Source: JAMQPK01 sp035937795 (lineage in GTDB: Bacteria; Acidobacteriota; Vicinamibacteria; Vicinamibacterales; JAMQPK01). From it: a DNA stretch of 42,492 nt. The position numbers were made by a program, and so were the translations under genes. The stretch is taken from assembly GCA_035937795.1 (NCBI GenBank), contig DASZHO010000180.1, positions 1 through 42,492 of the forward strand. Reading direction: 5' to 3'. Shown here one piece after another: positions 17,144 through 25,763 of this stretch. The first letter of the stretch is position 1. Each line of letters starts with the position of its first letter. The notes beneath the pieces were generated by a model. It was not told the origin of the DNA. It searched no databases and saw only the letters and a list, made by a program, of their open reading frames with translations.

Positions 17144-19339
17144 CTAGTTGCGCCACTTGATCACCGACACGATGTTCGAGAAGTCGTCGCTCCAGGGTGT
17201 TGCGCGCGGGTTGCCGGCCAGCGGGCTCCATTGACCGTCCTCGGGCAACCACGACAGGTCGGCCGCGCGGCGCGCCATCGCAACCCACACCGAAGGGAAC
17301 CCACCCCGATTCCTGTCTTCCTGATCCGGCACGTAGCGCTGCACGATCGCCGTGAGCGCCGCATCCCGCGCGAGAGTGCCGAGCACGGGGGCCAGGTCGA
17401 TGTGGTGGTTCGAGATATGAAAAAACAGCACGCCGCCAGGCGCCAGCTTTCGCAAGTACAGCGCGAACGCTTCTCGCGTAATGAGATGCACCGGGATGGC
17501 GTCCGAGCTGAAGGCGTCGAGGATGATCAAATCGAAGGAACCCGTTTCTCTGCCGATCGTGAGACGTGCGTCGCCCAGCACGACCGGCACCATGGGCAGG
17601 CAATCGCGGATGTACGTGAAGTAATTGCCGTCACGCGCGATGGGCACGGCCGCCGGGTTGATCTCGTAGAACGTCCATCGCTGCCCGCTCGTTCCGTAAC
17701 AGGCCATCGATCCGGCTCCGAGTCCGACGGCGGCGACGCGCCGTCTGGCGAGCGGCCCTTCGAAGCTTGCGAAGAGCTGCCCGACCGGCCCGTTCTGATT
17801 GTAGTAACCCAGCGGCTCGCGCTCACGCGCCGGCTGGAGCGCCTGCATTCCGTGAAGCGTGCGGCCATCGACCAGCATCCGGTAGTGCTCGCCCTCGTCG
17901 AGCATCACCCGCGTGATGCCGAAGAAGTTGCGATGCACGTACAGCAGCCGGGTCTCGAGCCCGCGCACGAAGACACCCGCCAGCAAAATCGCGGCGAGGG
18001 TGAGCCCGAACCGCAATCGGTTGCGCCACACGGCCACCGCCACGAGCAACGGAACACCGAAGACGAAGGCGTGCGCGGGAAGGCTGTCGACGTCGAGGCG
18101 CAGAATGGGCACCCACTCGGCCAACAACACCGGCATCAGGCCGATCACGGCCGGAATCATCAGGTCGAAGCGGTTCGGCCGGAAGCGCGGGGTCGGGGCC
18201 GGCCGCAAGAAACAAGCGATCACGAGGCCCAACGGATATTCCGCAGCCGTGGTGAAAACCTGCGGCGCCACGAGGGCGTTGAAGATGCCGCCCAACGCGC
18301 CTCCGAGCGACATCCACACGTAAAAGTCGGTGAGATCGCGCGCGGCCGGGCGCAGCCGCGCCAGCTCCTGATGGCATGCGAGCGCGGCAAGAAAGAACGC
18401 CACGAGATGAAGCGGAATGATCAGCCACATCGGCGAGGTGAGATCGGAGACAAGCGCAAATGCAGTGGGGAGGACGGCCAGCGGCAGCAGCGCTGAGACC
18501 ACACGGGGGCTGATCGCGGCGCGGCGCGCGAATGCGAGGACGAAGGTCAACAGATACAGCAGCAGCGGAATGATCCACAACAGTGGAATGGCGGCGATGT
18601 CGGTGGAGATGTACGTGGTCAGGCTCAGCATCAGGCTCGAGGGGACAGCCGCGAGGGCCAGCCATCTGAAACGGCGGCTCCAGGTGACGCCGGCCGGCAA
18701 CGGCCGCCCGTCGGCGTCGAGCTCGCCGGCCGTTTCCGGCATTGATCGGCTCGAGCGCCACATCGCGACGGCACACGCCCCAACCAGCACGATGAGCGCG
18801 CCGTAGCCGAACGACCACGCGACGCTCTGCATGCGCAACCGAAACAACGGTTCCACCGCGACCGGGTAGGCGACGAGCGCCAGGATGCTGCCGACGTTGC
18901 TGGCGGCGTAGAGGAAATAGGGGTCGCGGGCGTTGCGGTGGCTGCTAGACGCGAACCATCGCTGCAGCAGCGGCGCGCTAGCGGCCACGACAAAGAACGG
19001 CGGCCCGACCGTGAGCAGCATGCGGCCGAGCAGCCATGGCGCGGGATTATCGATGCTGGGCGGCGTCCACAGCGGCGAGACCGCGACGGGGAGCAGCGCG
19101 AGCGGGATCAGCATCAGCACGACGTGCAGCGTCGCCTGGCGGCGGGCCCCGAGCCATCGCACGGTCAGGTGCGCGTACAAATACCCGGCAAACAGCGCCG
19201 TCTGAAAGAACAGGACGCAGGTGTTCCACACCGCCGGCGCGCCGCCGAGCACCGGCAGAATCATCTTGGCGAACATCGGCTGCATCGCAAACAGAAGCGA
19301 CGCGCTGACCAGGAGCGTGATCGTGAAGAGAGGAATCAC
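17144..19339 (-). CDS. Fused MFS-like membrane domain / spermidine synthase domain
   Basis: A 731-residue fusion. The first 500 or so residues are a polytopic membrane domain (SASLLFAMQPMFAKMILPVL, VWNTCVLFFQTALFAGYLYAH). Residues about 530-731 form a SAM-methyltransferase-like spermidine-synthase fold: YNQNGPVGQLF, VAAVGLGAGSMACYG, then FDLIILDAFSSDAIPVHL. Such fusions are common, but most are biochemically uncharacterised. Aminopropyl transfer is presumed from the fold. The start is a GTG at 19339 with a weak ribosome site, 25 bp after the NDH-2 stop. It is probably in the operon led by the SufR-like regulator. Confidence 0.88.
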   Translation of the reverse strand: MIPLFTITLLVSASLLFAMQPMFAKMILPVLGGAPAVWNTCVLFFQTALFAGYLYAHLTVRWLGARRQATLHVVLMLIPLALLPVAVSPLWTPPSIDNPAPWLLGRMLLTVGPPFFVVAASAPLLQRWFASSSHRNARDPYFLYAASNVGSILALVAYPVAVEPLFRLRMQSVAWSFGYGALIVLVGACAVAMWRSSRSMPETAGELDADGRPLPAGVTWSRRFRWLALAAVPSSLMLSLTTYISTDIAAIPLLWIIPLLLYLLTFVLAFARRAAISPRVVSALLPLAVLPTAFALVSDLTSPMWLIIPLHLVAFFLAALACHQELARLRPAARDLTDFYVWMSLGGALGGIFNALVAPQVFTTAAEYPLGLVIACFLRPAPTPRFRPNRFDLMIPAVIGLMPVLLAEWVPILRLDVDSLPAHAFVFGVPLLVAVAVWRNRLRFGLTLAAILLAGVFVRGLETRLLYVHRNFFGITRVMLDEGEHYRMLVDGRTLHGMQALQPAREREPLGYYNQNGPVGQLFASFEGPLARRRVAAVGLGAGSMACYGTSGQRWTFYEINPAAVPIARDGNYFTYIRDCLPMVPVVLGDARLTIGRETGSFDLIILDAFSSDAIPVHLITREAFALYLRKLAPGGVLFFHISNHHIDLAPVLGTLARDAALTAIVQRYVPDQEDRNRGGFPSVWVAMARRAADLSWLPEDGQWSPLAGNPRATPWSDDFSNIVSVIKWRN

Positions 19340-19364
19340 CCTACGTGTTGTCGGTTCCTGGGTC

Positions 19365-20618
19365 CTATTCCGTCAGATGCCAGTCGCGTCCGGTGATGAG
19401 CCGCGCGCCCCGTCCGTAGGTGAGGTAAGACCAGGCCCACTCGGTGACGACGAGCAGCCGCTTGTCGAAGCCCGTCAGGTAGTAAATATGGATGACCAGC
19501 CAGAGCACCCACGCCGGAAAGCCTCCCAACCTGAGGGGACCGATTTCGAGGATGGCGCGGCTGCGGCCGATGGTGGCCATCTGCCCCTTGTCGACAAAAT
19601 GAAACGGCCGGCGCGGGCGTCCCCCCAGATCATCCAGGATTGTGCGGGCCGCGTACCGGCCGGCTTGCATGGCCACGGGAGCGGTGCCCGGCAACGGCCG
19701 CCCCGTTTGATGGGTAACGCGCGCCTGATCGCCGGTCACGAACACGCTGGGGTAACCCTTGACCGTGAGATCGGATTCGACGATCACCCGTCCCTGCGGG
19801 TCAACCTCGACGCCGGCCCGTGCGCCGAGCGGCGACGCCTTGACGCCGGCCGCCCACAACACGGTTCCCGCTCGCACCCGCTCCTCGCCAAGCTGGACGC
19901 CCACGGCGTCGATCCCCGTCACGGCGCACCGCACGCGGACCTCGACGCCGAGCGCTTCGAGATCCTTCGCGGCGCGGGCGCCTTGACCCTCGGAGAACAT
20001 GGGCAGAATGCGCGGCCCCGCCTCGAGCAGCACGACGCGCGCCGACCGCGCGCTGATCGCACGGAAATCTCTGGCGAGCGTAAACCGGCTCATCTCGGCG
20101 ATGGCGCCGGCCAGCTCCACGCCGGTCGGGCCCCCGCCCACGATCGCGAACGTGAGCAGCCGCCGTCGCTCGTCGGGATCGCCGACGCGCTCGGCCTCTT
20201 CGAACGCGATCAGCACGCGTCTTCGGATTTCAGTGGCCTGCTCGAGGGTTTTCAGCCCCGGCGCGTACTCCTCCCACTGGTCGTGGCCGAAATAGGCATG
20301 CGTGGCGCCGCAGCACAGGATGAGATAGTCGAACGAAAAATCCCCGATATCGGCGGTCACGACCTTCTGCCGAAGATCGATCGACTCGACGGCGGCGAGC
20401 ACCACACGGATATTTGCGTAGCGAGAAAGCATGCTGCGGATGGGCGCGGCGATCTCGGCAGGGCTCAGGCCTGCGGTGGCGACCTGATAGAGCAGCGGTT
20501 GAAATAAATGATGGTTGCGCCTGTCGACGACGGTCACCTCGACGCCGCTCACCCCGCCAAGCACCTTGGCAGCGTTGATGCCCGCAAAGCCGCCGCCGAC
20601 GATCAGGACGCGCGTCAT
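19365..20618 (-). CDS. ndh: Type II NADH dehydrogenase (NDH-2-like FAD oxidoreductase)
   Basis: A 417-residue non-proton-pumping NADH:quinone oxidoreductase. The FAD-binding site is GGGFAG at 8-13 and the NADH-binding site is IVGGGPTGVELAG at about 160. The second FAD motif is YPSVFVTGDQA at about 285. The C-terminal region (LRLGGFPAWVLWLVIHIYYL) fits a membrane-associating amphipathic segment. It offers an alternative entry to the respiratory chain alongside the nuo operon at the left edge. It lies 24 bp downstream of the SufR-like regulator, so its expression is probably tied to that protein. Confidence 0.92.
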   Translation of the reverse strand: MTRVLIVGGGFAGINAAKVLGGVSGVEVTVVDRRNHHLFQPLLYQVATAGLSPAEIAAPIRSMLSRYANIRVVLAAVESIDLRQKVVTADIGDFSFDYLILCCGATHAYFGHDQWEEYAPGLKTLEQATEIRRRVLIAFEEAERVGDPDERRRLLTFAIVGGGPTGVELAGAIAEMSRFTLARDFRAISARSARVVLLEAGPRILPMFSEGQGARAAKDLEALGVEVRVRCAVTGIDAVGVQLGEERVRAGTVLWAAGVKASPLGARAGVEVDPQGRVIVESDLTVKGYPSVFVTGDQARVTHQTGRPLPGTAPVAMQAGRYAARTILDDLGGRPRRPFHFVDKGQMATIGRSRAILEIGPLRLGGFPAWVLWLVIHIYYLTGFDKRLLVVTEWAWSYLTYGRGARLITGRDWHLTE

Positions 20619-20642
20619 GCAGCCGCTAGTCTCCCAAATCCC

Positions 20643-21308
20643 TCATCTGGCGGCGCTGCGGGTTGAAGCAATGCGATACGCGCAACGGCGATCGCCCGAC
20701 ACGATGTGCTCGGCCCGTTCGACGCGGACGCCGGGTCCGAGCACGGTGCGAAACAGATCCAGCTCGGTGGCGCAGAAGCCCTGGCACGCGGTCGCCGCCG
20801 CACAGATCGGGCAGTGATTTTCGATGAAGAGAAAACCCGTACGGCCGTCGCGCTTCACCTCGGCCATGTAGCCTTCTTCGGATCGCACGCGGGCGAGCTG
20901 CTGAAGCTTTGTTGCCAGCGGCGCCGACGCCGGGATCCTCGCCGAGTAATCCGCCTGTTGTCTCGTGAGTCTGGCGTCGAGCAGGCGTTGCACGCCCGAG
21001 GGGCCGAACGCGTCGCCAAGCGCATCGATGAGCGCGAGGTTCAGCTCGGCATAGGCGTCGGGGAACAACCGATCGGCGTCCCGCGTCAGGCGCCAGTACT
21101 TGGCCGGCCGGCCGAGCGGCACCGGCCGCTCCTCGGCGGTGACGAGCTTTTCCTGCTGCAGGGCGTACAGGTGCTGCCGCACCGCCATCGGCGTCACCTT
21201 CAGGCGCGCGGCCAGCCCGGCCGAGGCCATCGCGCCTTCGGTTTTCAGCAGCTTGACGATGCGCCGCCGGGTGTGGCTTCCGCCGGCGGCTTCTCCGGTC
21301 CGGGCCAT
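20643..21308 (-). CDS. SufR-like winged-helix regulator with a C-terminal cysteine cluster
   Basis: A 221-residue regulator. The ArsR/DeoR-like winged helix is at 12-75 (RRRIVKLLKTEGAMASAGLA, VTPMAVRQHLYALQ, GRPAKYWRLT). The C-terminal domain has ENHCPICAAATACQGFC, giving Cys166, Cys169, Cys175 and Cys179, plus Cys209. That resembles the iron-sulphur site of SufR-type repressors. No suf genes are in view. It heads a run of five minus-strand genes and is divergent from an SDR/QueA-like pair. The ATG has no Shine-Dalgarno sequence. A TTGACT-N17-TACAAA promoter would start the mRNA at about the ATG itself, so it may be leaderless. Confidence 0.88.
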   Translation of the reverse strand: MARTGEAAGGSHTRRRIVKLLKTEGAMASAGLAARLKVTPMAVRQHLYALQQEKLVTAEERPVPLGRPAKYWRLTRDADRLFPDAYAELNLALIDALGDAFGPSGVQRLLDARLTRQQADYSARIPASAPLATKLQQLARVRSEEGYMAEVKRDGRTGFLFIENHCPICAAATACQGFCATELDLFRTVLGPGVRVERAEHIVSGDRRCAYRIASTRSAAR

Positions 21309-21314
21309 GCCCTA

Positions 21315-21338
21315 TTTGTAAAGCAAGCCCTTTACAAA
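21315..21338. promoter_or_regulatory. Operator 1 of the SufR-like regulator
   Basis: TTTGTAAAG-N6-CTTTACAAA is a perfect 24-bp dyad, 7 bp upstream of the regulator's ATG. It covers the spacer and -10 of the regulator's own predicted promoter and the -35 of the opposite promoter, so one bound dimer could repress both directions. Confidence 0.75.
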
Positions 21339-21343
21339 GTCAA
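21315..21343 (-). promoter_or_regulatory. Predicted promoter of the regulator operon
   Basis: On the minus strand, TTGACT (21343-21338), a 17-bp spacer and TACAAA (21320-21315). The predicted start point is near 21308, the A of the ATG. Operator 1 overlaps its spacer and -10. Confidence 0.5.
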
Positions 21344-21360
21344 GGCTCCGGCGCTAGACT
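21331..21360 (+). promoter_or_regulatory. Predicted promoter of the SDR/QueA-like operon
   Basis: TTTACA (21331-21336), an 18-bp spacer and TAGACT (21355-21360). Transcription would start near 21367. Operator 1 covers the -35 and operator 2 covers the start point. Confidence 0.5.
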
Positions 21361-21365
21361 GCAAG

Positions 21366-21389
21366 TAAGTAAAGAAACGTCTTTATAAA
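21366..21389. promoter_or_regulatory. Operator 2 of the SufR-like regulator
   Basis: TAAGTAAAG-N6-CTTTATAAA matches operator 1 at 7 of 9 and 8 of 9 half-site bases, with the same 6-bp spacer. It lies just upstream of the SDR ribosome site (GGAGG). The dyad centres are 51 bp apart, close to five helical turns, so both sites face the same side of the DNA. Confidence 0.65.
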
Positions 21390-21402
21390 GTCTGGAGGAT
21401 CC

Positions 21403-22134
21403 ATGTCACCCCTCACCGATCTCCGGGTTGCGATCACCGGCGGCACGTCGGGCCTCGGGCTCGCGCTCGTCGAGGCGCTCTCGCGCCGCAAGGCGCGCGT
21501 CGCCTTCGTCGCGCGCGGGCGCGACCGCGTTGAACGCGTCGCCGCCGGGCATCCGGGTTCTCACGGGATTGTCGGGGATGTGTCGTCGAAGGCGGACATC
21601 TATCCCATGGCACTGCAGATTCTCGGCGCGCTCGGGGGACTCGACATCCTCATCAACAACGCTTCAGATCTGGGCCCCGTGCCGCTCGCGCCGCTCGGCG
21701 ATACCCAATGCGAAGATCTCGAACGGGCCCTGGCCACCAACGTGTTGGGGCCGTTTCGTTTGACGAAGGCGTTGCTCGGCGCGCTCGGCCGGTCGGCGCG
21801 GGACGGGATCGGCGCCGTGGTTCTGAACGTCTCCAGCGATGCCGCGGTCAACGCGTATCCGGCGTGGGGCGCGTACGGCGCCAGCAAAGCGGCGCTCGGC
21901 CAGCTCAGCCGGATTTGGGATGCCGAGCTCGCGGCTGAAGGCGTCCGTTTCCTGTCGGTCGATCCCGGCGATATGGACACGCCGCTGCATGCGCTCGCGG
22001 CGCCCGATGCGGACCCGGCAGAGCTGAAGCGGCCGGAAACGGCGGCGCGCGAGTTGCTCGATGCGATCGCCGCGGCGCTGCCGGTCCGTTCGTGGAAGCC
22101 GCGAGAAGACGCGGCCGTTCAGGAGGCGCCGTGA
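21403..22134 (+). CDS. Short-chain dehydrogenase/reductase
   Basis: A 243-residue classical SDR, an NAD(P)-dependent Rossmann oxidoreductase. The cofactor motif is TGGTSGLG at 12-19, NNAS is at 85-88, the catalytic Ser is about 144-145, and Tyr158-x3-Lys162 is in WGAYGASKAAL. It ends with SVDPGDMDTPLH, the usual PG motif. The substrate is unknown. GGAGG lies 4 bases before the ATG. Its stop overlaps the next gene's GTG start as GTGA, so the two proteins are translationally coupled and probably act together. Confidence 0.93.
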   Translation: MSPLTDLRVAITGGTSGLGLALVEALSRRKARVAFVARGRDRVERVAAGHPGSHGIVGDVSSKADIYPMALQILGALGGLDILINNASDLGPVPLAPLGDTQCEDLERALATNVLGPFRLTKALLGALGRSARDGIGAVVLNVSSDAAVNAYPAWGAYGASKAALGQLSRIWDAELAAEGVRFLSVDPGDMDTPLHALAAPDADPAELKRPETAARELLDAIAAALPVRSWKPREDAAVQEAP

Positions 22135-23204
22135 CGGCGGCGGAGCGGCCCGCTGCGAGCCCAGGCGATGCGAAGCTGCTCGTCATCGATATCACGGGAA
22201 GCCTTCGGCACGCCGCGCGCCGCACGCTCGTCGATTTCCTCAGGCCCGGCGACCTCGTGGTGGCCAACGACGCCGCAACGCTGCCGGCAAGCCTGTACGG
22301 GGTGCACGCACCCAGCGGCGGCGCCGTCGAAGCCCGGCTGGCCGGCTGGCAATCGCGCGCATGGCACGACGCGGGGCACTTCTCCGCCGTCGTGTTCGGC
22401 GCCGGCGACTACCACACCCGCACCGAGGATCGGGCGTTGCCGCCCCCGCTCGCTCCCGGGGATCGGCTCGCGTTCGGACCGCTGTCGGCAACCGTAACAG
22501 ACATTCTCGGCCACCCGCGTCTCGTCTCGCTTTGGTTTGAGGGCTCAACCGACGAGATCTGGGAGGGACTCGCCCATCATGGCCGGCCGATACAGTACGC
22601 GCACATCGCCACACCCCTGCTGCTGTGGGACGTGTGGACCGCCGTCGCAGGAACGCCAGCCGCATTCGAACCGCCATCGGCGGGCTTCGCCCTGAACCGG
22701 CGCATCCTTGCCGACATGCGAGTGCACGGAATTCGCTTCGTCACCGTCACGCACGCGGCCGGGATCTCGTCCACCGGAGACGCTGAGCTGGACGCCTGGT
22801 TGCCGCTCGATGAGCCGTACGAAATCCCACCGGCCACGGCGCGGGCCATCGCCGCCACGCGGGCGGAAGGCGGGCGCATCGTCGCCATCGGCACAACCGT
22901 CGTGCGGGCGCTCGAGCACGCGGCCGCGCGGGATGGAGTCGTCCGGGCCGGCGCAAGCGTTGCGACCCAGAAAATCACGGCGACGACCGCGGTTGCGGTC
23001 GTCGACGCCATCCTCTCGGGCATCCACGAACCTGGCACCAGCCATTACGAGCTGCTGCGCGCATTCGCGGCCGATGGCACGCTCATCCGTGCGAACCACG
23101 AGCTCGGCGCGCACGGGTATCGCACGCACGAATTCGGCGACTCGGTTTTCATCGAGCGATCGATGCCGTCGCTAAAAATCCAGCCTGAGCTCTCCCACCA
23201 CTGA
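22131..23204 (+). CDS. QueA-like protein (divergent S-adenosylmethionine:tRNA ribosyltransferase-isomerase family)
   Basis: A 357-residue protein related to QueA, which transfers ribose from SAM to preQ1 in tRNA during queuosine synthesis. Recognisable blocks are FLRPGDLVVANDAATLPASL, GRPIQYAHI, PSAGFALN in place of the usual PTAGLHFT, and HEPGTSHYELLRAF at the C-terminus. The departures at conserved blocks suggest a paralogue with another substrate. I chose the GTG at 22131 because AGGAGG lies 4 bases upstream and it couples to the SDR. The first 13 codons of the longer frame (from 22092) are inside the SDR. Its 3' end overlaps the convergent TonB receptor by 33 bp. Confidence 0.85.
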   Translation: MTAAERPAASPGDAKLLVIDITGSLRHAARRTLVDFLRPGDLVVANDAATLPASLYGVHAPSGGAVEARLAGWQSRAWHDAGHFSAVVFGAGDYHTRTEDRALPPPLAPGDRLAFGPLSATVTDILGHPRLVSLWFEGSTDEIWEGLAHHGRPIQYAHIATPLLLWDVWTAVAGTPAAFEPPSAGFALNRRILADMRVHGIRFVTVTHAAGISSTGDAELDAWLPLDEPYEIPPATARAIAATRAEGGRIVAIGTTVVRALEHAAARDGVVRAGASVATQKITATTAVAVVDAILSGIHEPGTSHYELLRAFAADGTLIRANHELGAHGYRTHEFGDSVFIERSMPSLKIQPELSHH

Positions 23205-25643
23205 CCGTCGCAGCAGGTCGCCAAAGATATGCTGCTGCACGGTCTTGTTCAGGATGTTGTTACTCTTGACGGTGCCCGTCACGTGGCCGCCGTTCCACCT
23301 CACGCCAAAACTGCCGTTCACGAGCGTGTACGCCGGCGTGAAGCCGTGATAGAAGCTCGTGAGCACGTCGGTCCAGAACGCCTTGTCGGTGTAGCTCACG
23401 GTGAGCGCGCCGAGCCAGCGATCGTCGCTGTAGGTTGCGCCCGCATTGAAGCGATTCGTGGGCGGCAGCGCCAATTCGTTTGTAGGAAAGGGATGTGGAT
23501 CCGTGAGAATCTGCGGCTTGCCCTGCCACGAGTAGTTGGTAAAGGCAGACAGGCTCCCAGACACGCGCTGATCGAGGGACAGCTCCACGCCCTTCTGTCG
23601 CGTCGGCCCGAGATTCAGGTACGTGAAAGCGGTTCGCGGCAGATAAATTCCGCGTTGCGCAATCTGATCGAGGATGATCGGCGGCAGTTGCCATCCCGGC
23701 GGCGGGTTGGCCGACGTGTACGGGTCGAGGTTCGAGGGAAGCTGTACGAACCTGATGCTATCTTTCGAATCGTTGATGTAGAACGCGGCGCCAACGGTCG
23801 TTCTCGACTGAATGGTGCCGGTGTAGGCAAGCTCGTACGCCGTCAGCGATTCCTCTTTGAGCTTCGCCTGTGGCGTGGATCCGATCGGCAACTCGCTTCC
23901 AACCGCGCTCACTACCAACGGGAAGGGGTTGGCCACCAACGGCTGAAACGCCGGGGGCAGCAGCGGCGCGAGGCTGCTCAAATCGACGGGGTTCACGAGC
24001 TTCTGATCGAGGTAGTTGTTGATCGAGGACGGAGAGCGGAAAGCCCGGTTGAAGGAGAGGCGTACCGACTGCTGCCTGAACGGTGTGAACATCGCGGCGA
24101 GCCGCGGCGAGAAGACGGCGTGGTCGATATTGCCGAACTTGTCGGCGCGCGCGCCAAGCGACAGCCTGAGCTTGCCCATGACGATCTCGTCCTGGCCGTA
24201 CGCGCCGATTTCATTGCGGTTCTTCGAGTTCGGCGTCAGCGTGATGTCGAAGTTATTGCGCCGATAATTGCCGCCGTAGCTCAGAGCGTGACGGCCGCCC
24301 ACAACCATCGAATGCCCGAGCTCGACGTCAAACGTTTTTGTCTTGAAGTTCAGCTGTATCGGCTTGCCGGTTGCGGGATCCGCCAACAGGAGGTTCGGCG
24401 CGTTGGCATCGACGATGTTCGTGAACACGTTGAACTTGAGCGCGCCCCGCAAATAGCTCAATTTGCCGTAGGACATCGTCGAGCCCGGTTGAATATCGAA
24501 CGGACCCGTCCCGGTGTAAATCGTTCCGGCCGTGCCAGCGACGCCGCCGGCGTACGTCACGTGGGCGCCATTCAGCTCCTGATCGACGCGGACGTCGAAT
24601 TTGGGCTGGCTCGTGCCGGTATTCTGAAAAGCCGTACCGAGCGGGCCGGCCGTATCCGCCGGATATCGCGCGCCGCCGACCGTCGCTTGTCCGGTGGGAT
24701 CGCGGGGATCGGCAATCACCGGGATCTGACCGACCGGCCGCGGGTAGGGATCCGAATTGAAATAACCCGCACTGATTCGATAGGACCAGCGGTCGTTTGC
24801 CGCTTGAGAAGTGGTGACGCCGGCGCCGAAGGTCTTCCCCGCGCCCCTTCCGACAGTCGACCCGGCGTTGCGATCGAAATAGCCGGCATTGAACGTGACG
24901 TTGGTCGAGCCCGCGGTTTCACGCGGTGACTTCGTGATGATGTTCACCACGCCGGTGAGGGCGTTGGCGCCCCATACGGCCGATGCCGGACCGCGCACAA
25001 CCTCTATCTGTTTGATGTCGCTCATATTGGTCGGGACGAAGTCCCAGAGGACCAGGCCGTAGAAGTCGAGGTACAGCGAGCGGCCGTCGAGCAGCGTCAA
25101 TTGCGATGTCGCCAGCGTCCCGGTCGCCTGCCGGCTGGTCACGTTCACGTCGCGGGCCGACAGCTGGACGACGTTGACGCCTGGGACCAGGCGCAGCACG
25201 TCGCCATAGTTCTGCGTGGGCAGTTTGGCCAGCGTATCCCCCGATATCACCGTCATCGTCGCCGGCGCGTCGATCAATTGCGACTCGATCTTGGAGGCGC
25301 TCACCACGACAGCTTCGCCGATGCCGGCCACGGCCAGAACGATCGCCGGAATCGTCACCGGGCCGGTCCCGACAACGACGTTCGCCTGGTTGACCGGTGC
25401 AAATCCCGGCATCAGGACCGATATCTCATAGGTGCCCGATCTGACGTTGGTGAACCGGTACTCGCCGGAGGGCCCCGTCGTGGCCGACTCGCTGCCGCGT
25501 TGCCCCGTCAGCGTCACGGTCGCACCGGGCACGACGCCGCCCGACGCGTCGACGACGGTACCCGTCACGTTTTGAGTCTGGCCGTAGGCCGGTACCGCGA
25601 ACACCAGGAACATGCCAAGCAGCCACGCAAGCCGCTGTTTCAT
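23172..25643 (-). CDS. TonB-dependent receptor with carboxypeptidase-regulatory-like domain
   Basis: An 823-residue outer-membrane receptor. I use the ATG at 25643 because TGGAGGTGAT lies 4 bases upstream and the protein then begins MKQRLAWLLGMFLVFAVPAY, a signal peptide ending YGQ. The regulatory-like domain (VTGTVVDASGGVVPGATVTL) is followed by a classical plug: DAPATMTVISGDTL, LRLVPGVNVVQ, then IEVVRGPASAVWGANALTGV. The barrel ends GELRLDF. The plug is closer to vitamin/siderophore receptors than that of the receptor at 1793. The ligand is unknown. It overlaps the QueA-like gene by 33 bp. Confidence 0.93.
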   Translation of the reverse strand: MKQRLAWLLGMFLVFAVPAYGQTQNVTGTVVDASGGVVPGATVTLTGQRGSESATTGPSGEYRFTNVRSGTYEISVLMPGFAPVNQANVVVGTGPVTIPAIVLAVAGIGEAVVVSASKIESQLIDAPATMTVISGDTLAKLPTQNYGDVLRLVPGVNVVQLSARDVNVTSRQATGTLATSQLTLLDGRSLYLDFYGLVLWDFVPTNMSDIKQIEVVRGPASAVWGANALTGVVNIITKSPRETAGSTNVTFNAGYFDRNAGSTVGRGAGKTFGAGVTTSQAANDRWSYRISAGYFNSDPYPRPVGQIPVIADPRDPTGQATVGGARYPADTAGPLGTAFQNTGTSQPKFDVRVDQELNGAHVTYAGGVAGTAGTIYTGTGPFDIQPGSTMSYGKLSYLRGALKFNVFTNIVDANAPNLLLADPATGKPIQLNFKTKTFDVELGHSMVVGGRHALSYGGNYRRNNFDITLTPNSKNRNEIGAYGQDEIVMGKLRLSLGARADKFGNIDHAVFSPRLAAMFTPFRQQSVRLSFNRAFRSPSSINNYLDQKLVNPVDLSSLAPLLPPAFQPLVANPFPLVVSAVGSELPIGSTPQAKLKEESLTAYELAYTGTIQSRTTVGAAFYINDSKDSIRFVQLPSNLDPYTSANPPPGWQLPPIILDQIAQRGIYLPRTAFTYLNLGPTRQKGVELSLDQRVSGSLSAFTNYSWQGKPQILTDPHPFPTNELALPPTNRFNAGATYSDDRWLGALTVSYTDKAFWTDVLTSFYHGFTPAYTLVNGSFGVRWNGGHVTGTVKSNNILNKTVQQHIFGDLLRRSVVGELRLDF

Positions 25644-25763
25644 ACTTATCACCTCCACGTCTATCACCTCTCATGCCAGGACGGCGGGAGTATCGCATAG
25701 GCCTCCGCCTCGCGCTATGATTACGGTCGTCCGCGGCCAACCGCAATGAAGCAGGAGAATTCC

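Noticed and set aside
16598..18496. 632-codon plus-strand frame
   Set aside because: It crosses the unknown protein and the MFS/spermidine synthase gene in antisense, with Arg/His-rich composition and no domain.
23229..24929. 566-codon plus-strand frame antisense to the second TonB receptor
   Set aside because: Shadow of the receptor gene; no ribosome site or family motif.
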